Shown here: positions 30,222-32,893 of the stretch, piece by piece
Position numbering within the stretch: position 1 is the first letter of the stretch
Layout: each line of letters opens with the position of its first letter
Translations under genes and position numbers: made by a program
The notes under the pieces: model-generated
Database searches by the model: none
The model's input: the letters and a program-made list of their open reading frames with translations, nothing else
What the model was told of the DNA's origin: nothing
Assembly (NCBI GenBank): GCA_947449025.1
Contig: CANFQF010000018.1
Location: 1 to 32,893 of the forward strand
Direction: 5' to 3'
From: Comamonadaceae bacterium
Lineage (GTDB): Bacteria > Pseudomonadota > Gammaproteobacteria > Burkholderiales > Burkholderiaceae_C
Length of the DNA stretch: 32,893 nt

Positions 30222-30990
30222 AGCCAAACCGCATCAGCGGGGAATTGGGATAATTTTTTTCCAGGATGCGGCGCGAGTCGCTGGCGAGCTCCTTCATGCC
30301 CAAAGCGTCGTAGGCGCGGTACAGGATGTAGAGCGCCTCTTCCTGCGCGGGTGCGCCTTCATAGTCGACGAGCGCCTGCTGCGCCCGGCTGACTGCAGCC
30401 ACATAGGCGCCGCGCGTGAAATAGTAGCGCGCCACATGAATTTCGTACTGCGCCAGCGAATTGATGATGTAGCCCATGCGGGCCTTCGCGTCAGGCGCAT
30501 ATTTGGAATTGGGGAAGCGCGCCACCAATTCCTTGAGTGCCTCGAAGGCCTCCTTGGCGGCCTTCTGGTCGCGTTCGGACAGGTCCTGCCTAGCCACCAG
30601 GCCCATCAGACCGATGTTGTCGTTGAAGTTCACCAGGCTCTTGAGGTAGAGCGCATAGTCATAGGCGGGGCTGGCCGGATGCAGCCGCATGAAGCGGTCG
30701 AGCGTGGCCTGGGCCTGCGCCGCGTCGCCGGACCTGAACTGGGTATAGGCCTTTTCCAGCTGGGCCTGCTGGGCCAGCGGAGTGCCGGCCGCGCGACCCT
30801 CGAGTTTCTCGAAGTAGCTGATTGCCTTGTCAAAGGCGTTGTTGCTGGCCTCGTCACGCGCCTCGGCGTAGAGCTTTTCGTTGCTCCACTGGGTGGTGGG
30901 GTCGTCCTTCAGGGTGCTGCAACCGGCGAAAAGGGTCAGGCCGGCCACCATGCAAGCCAGCCCGAGGGTCGATAATTTCGCACGCAGCAT
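30184..30990 (-). CDS. bamD: Outer membrane assembly lipoprotein BamD
   Basis: Lipobox LTLFAGC at the N-terminus, then ...WSNEKLYAEARDEASNNAFDKAISYFEKLEGRAAGTPLAQQAQLEKAYTQFRSGDAAQAQATLDRFMRLHPASPAYDYALYLKSLVNFND, typical of BamD (ComL). Confidence 0.95.
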   Translation of the reverse strand: MLRAKLSTLGLACMVAGLTLFAGCSTLKDDPTTQWSNEKLYAEARDEASNNAFDKAISYFEKLEGRAAGTPLAQQAQLEKAYTQFRSGDAAQAQATLDRFMRLHPASPAYDYALYLKSLVNFNDNIGLMGLVARQDLSERDQKAAKEAFEALKELVARFPNSKYAPDAKARMGYIINSLAQYEIHVARYYFTRGAYVAAVSRAQQALVDYEGAPAQEEALYILYRAYDALGMKELASDSRRILEKNYPNSPLMRFGFKKQADPWWKLW

Positions 30991-31005
30991 CGCGCAGGCT
31001 CACTC

Positions 31006-32154
31006 TTGAAAAAGAACCAAACGATTATAGGGGCCACCCCCTTCGGACCCGACCTGATCGGCGAGCAAAACAGTTCGCTGGTCGGCGATGGTTCTGGACT
31101 GTCCGACGAGGTGCTCCACGGTGTGTCCGACGAGGCCACCCTAGACGGCCCCGGCGACTCCGCAGAGCCATTGGCCAGCGAATGGCGGACGTTCATCATC
31201 CCTGCAGAGCTCCACGGCCAGCGGCTGGACCGCGCTCTGGCAAGCCTGGTCCCCGAGTTCTCCCGCAGCTACCTGCAGCAACTCGTCGACGAGGGTGCAG
31301 TGCGCCTGGATGGGCGTGCCGCGAGCCGCAACGCCCAGAAGGTGGCGGTTGGCCAGGCCGGTGGGGTGGAACTGCGGGCTACGCCGCAGAGCCAAGCGTT
31401 TGTGCCCGAGGCGATGGACCTGTCGGTGGTTTACGAGGACGCGCACCTGCTGGTCATCGACAAGCCCGCAGGGCTGGTGGTTCACCCGGCCCCGGGCAAC
31501 TGGCGCGGTACGCTCCTCAATGGTCTGCTGGCCCGCGACCCGCGCGCCGCCCTGTTGCCGCGTGCCGGAATCGTGCACCGCCTCGACAAGGACACCAGCG
31601 GACTGATGGTGGTGGCTCGCGACCGTCAGACGATGGATGCCCTGGTCAAGTTGATCGCCGCCCGCGAGGTTTCGCGCCAGTACCTGGCGCTGGCCCATCG
31701 GCCCTGGCAGGGGCCGCTCCAGCGCGAGGTCGACGCGCCGATCGGCCGCGACCCTTCCAACCGTCTGCGCATGGCCGTGGTCGATCTGGCCAGGAACAGC
31801 GGCAAACAGGCCGCCACCCTGTTGGAGTGCCTGGGCCAGGGCGGACCGGTGTCGGGTGAGGCAGGGGAGGGGAGGCTCGGCGGCCGTGCCGAGGTCGGCT
31901 GCCTGGTGCGTGCCAGCTTGCGCACCGGACGTACCCACCAGATCCGGGTTCATCTGGCGCACACCGGGCACCCGCTGGTCGGCGACGGACTCTACGGCGG
32001 GGCGCCGGCAGCAGGCATGGTGCGACAGGCCCTGCATGCCTACCGCTTGGCTTTCACCCATCCTGCCACCGAGGCGCCCCTGTCCTTCGTATCGCCGCCG
32101 CCGCCAGACCTCGCGGCAGCGCTGACCGCATGGGGACTGGCCAGCGAGGTCTGA
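31006..32154 (+). CDS. rluD: Ribosomal large subunit pseudouridine synthase D
   Basis: S4-like N-terminus (GQRLDRALASLVPEFSRSYLQQLVDEGAVRLDG), catalytic motif AGIVHRLDKDTSGLMVVARD, and SLRTGRTHQIRVHLAHTGHPLVGDGLYGG. The TTG at 31006 is doubtful as the true start. Confidence 0.93.
   Translation: MKKNQTIIGATPFGPDLIGEQNSSLVGDGSGLSDEVLHGVSDEATLDGPGDSAEPLASEWRTFIIPAELHGQRLDRALASLVPEFSRSYLQQLVDEGAVRLDGRAASRNAQKVAVGQAGGVELRATPQSQAFVPEAMDLSVVYEDAHLLVIDKPAGLVVHPAPGNWRGTLLNGLLARDPRAALLPRAGIVHRLDKDTSGLMVVARDRQTMDALVKLIAAREVSRQYLALAHRPWQGPLQREVDAPIGRDPSNRLRMAVVDLARNSGKQAATLLECLGQGGPVSGEAGEGRLGGRAEVGCLVRASLRTGRTHQIRVHLAHTGHPLVGDGLYGGAPAAGMVRQALHAYRLAFTHPATEAPLSFVSPPPPDLAAALTAWGLASEV
31024..31029 (-). promoter_or_regulatory. 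Candidate -10 box (TATAAT) of bamD
   Basis: Minus strand reads ...GGCCCCTATAATCGTTTGG..., 34 nt upstream of the bamD ATG. There is no convincing -35 box. Confidence 0.5.
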
Positions 32155-32170
32155 GCCCGAGGGGCTCAGC

Positions 32171-32176
32171 TACAAT
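32171..32176 (+). promoter_or_regulatory. Candidate -10 box (TACAAT) upstream of scpB
   Basis: GCTACAATG context, immediately 3' of a perfect 8-bp stem (CTGAGCCC/GGGCTCAG, 32151-32158/32162-32169). No clear -35. Confidence 0.35.
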
Positions 32177-32339
32177 GATCTCAGTCCCTCGCTTCGTGGG
32201 GGTTTGCGCGCCGCTGGCCCGCACCAGCAGGTCGTCCCGCAGCCAGCATCGTGATTTCTGCACGGGCTGCAAAAGCGGGTCCCGCTCCGGTCCGCCGCGA
32301 CCCCTTGCTTTTCCCGGCATTTCCTTCGACACGACAAGA

Positions 32340-32893
32340 TGAACACCTCGGATGCCAAGCGTGTCCTGGAAACGGCCCTGATCTGTTCGGCCCAACCATT
32401 GACACTGCGCGAAATGCGCGTGCTTTTCAATGACGAGCTGGGTGCCGATACGCTTCGCAGCTTGCTCCAGGACCTGCAGGATGATTGGGCACAGCGCGGG
32501 GTCGAACTGGTGAGCGTGGCCAGTGGCTGGCGCTTCCAAAGCCGGCCCGACATGCGGGAGTTCCTCGACCGGCTCCATCCCGAGAAGCCGCCCAAGTACA
32601 CCCGTGCCGCCCTTGAGACCTTGGCCATCATCGCCTATCGCCAGCCCGTCACCCGAGGCGACATGGAGGACATCCGTGGCGTCACCATCAACAGCCTCAT
32701 CCTCAAACAGCTCGAAGACCGAGGCTGGGTCGAAGTGATCGGCCACCGTGAGGCGCCCGGCCGACCGGCCTTGTTTGCCACCACCCACCAGTTTCTGGAC
32801 GACCTCGGGCTGTCGTCGCTTGACCAACTGCCTGCCCTCGAGCACCCTGCGGCACATGCCCAGTTGGCGGCGGCACTCGCCGGCGTTGAGGAC
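32340..32893 (+). CDS. scpB: Segregation and condensation protein B, truncated by the right window edge
   Basis: ATG at 32340: [115 protein letters not shown], characteristic of ScpB. Open to the window end, so absent from the ORF track. Confidence 0.93.

Noticed and set aside
32054-32857. 267-aa minus-strand ORF at the window end
   Set aside because: Antisense to the rluD end and scpB; scpB is conserved on the plus strand.

Overview
This is a GC-rich betaproteobacterial (Burkholderiales-like) chromosomal window dominated by conserved housekeeping genes. In order: pyrD (partial, -), rpiA (+), an orphan CesT/type III-chaperone-like protein (-), an M3 oligopeptidase (prlC-like, -), folD (-), a FixJ/NarL-type response regulator with a PAS sensor kinase (-), a pyruvate dehydrogenase cluster aceE-aceF-[Ntn-hydrolase/HslV-like proteasome homologue]-lpdA with an N-terminal lipoyl domain (+), a secreted alpha/beta hydrolase (-), an NlpC/P60 hydrolase (-), an isochorismatase-family hydrolase (+), prpE (+), a 2-oxoglutarate dehydrogenase cluster sucA-sucB-lpdA-zapE (+), a secreted Ala/Pro-rich coiled-coil protein (+), a YdcH-like small protein (+), a DinG/YoaA-type helicase (+), bamD (-), rluD (+) and scpB (partial, +). 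I found no mobile element, CRISPR array, rRNA or tRNA. The most interesting signal is the HslV-like (BPH-type, 'beta-proteobacterial proteasome homologue') peptidase gene lying between aceF and lpdA, with its stop codon overlapping the lpdA start. A 121-bp imperfect palindrome filling almost all of the sucB-lpdA gap is the clearest unexplained non-coding structure.
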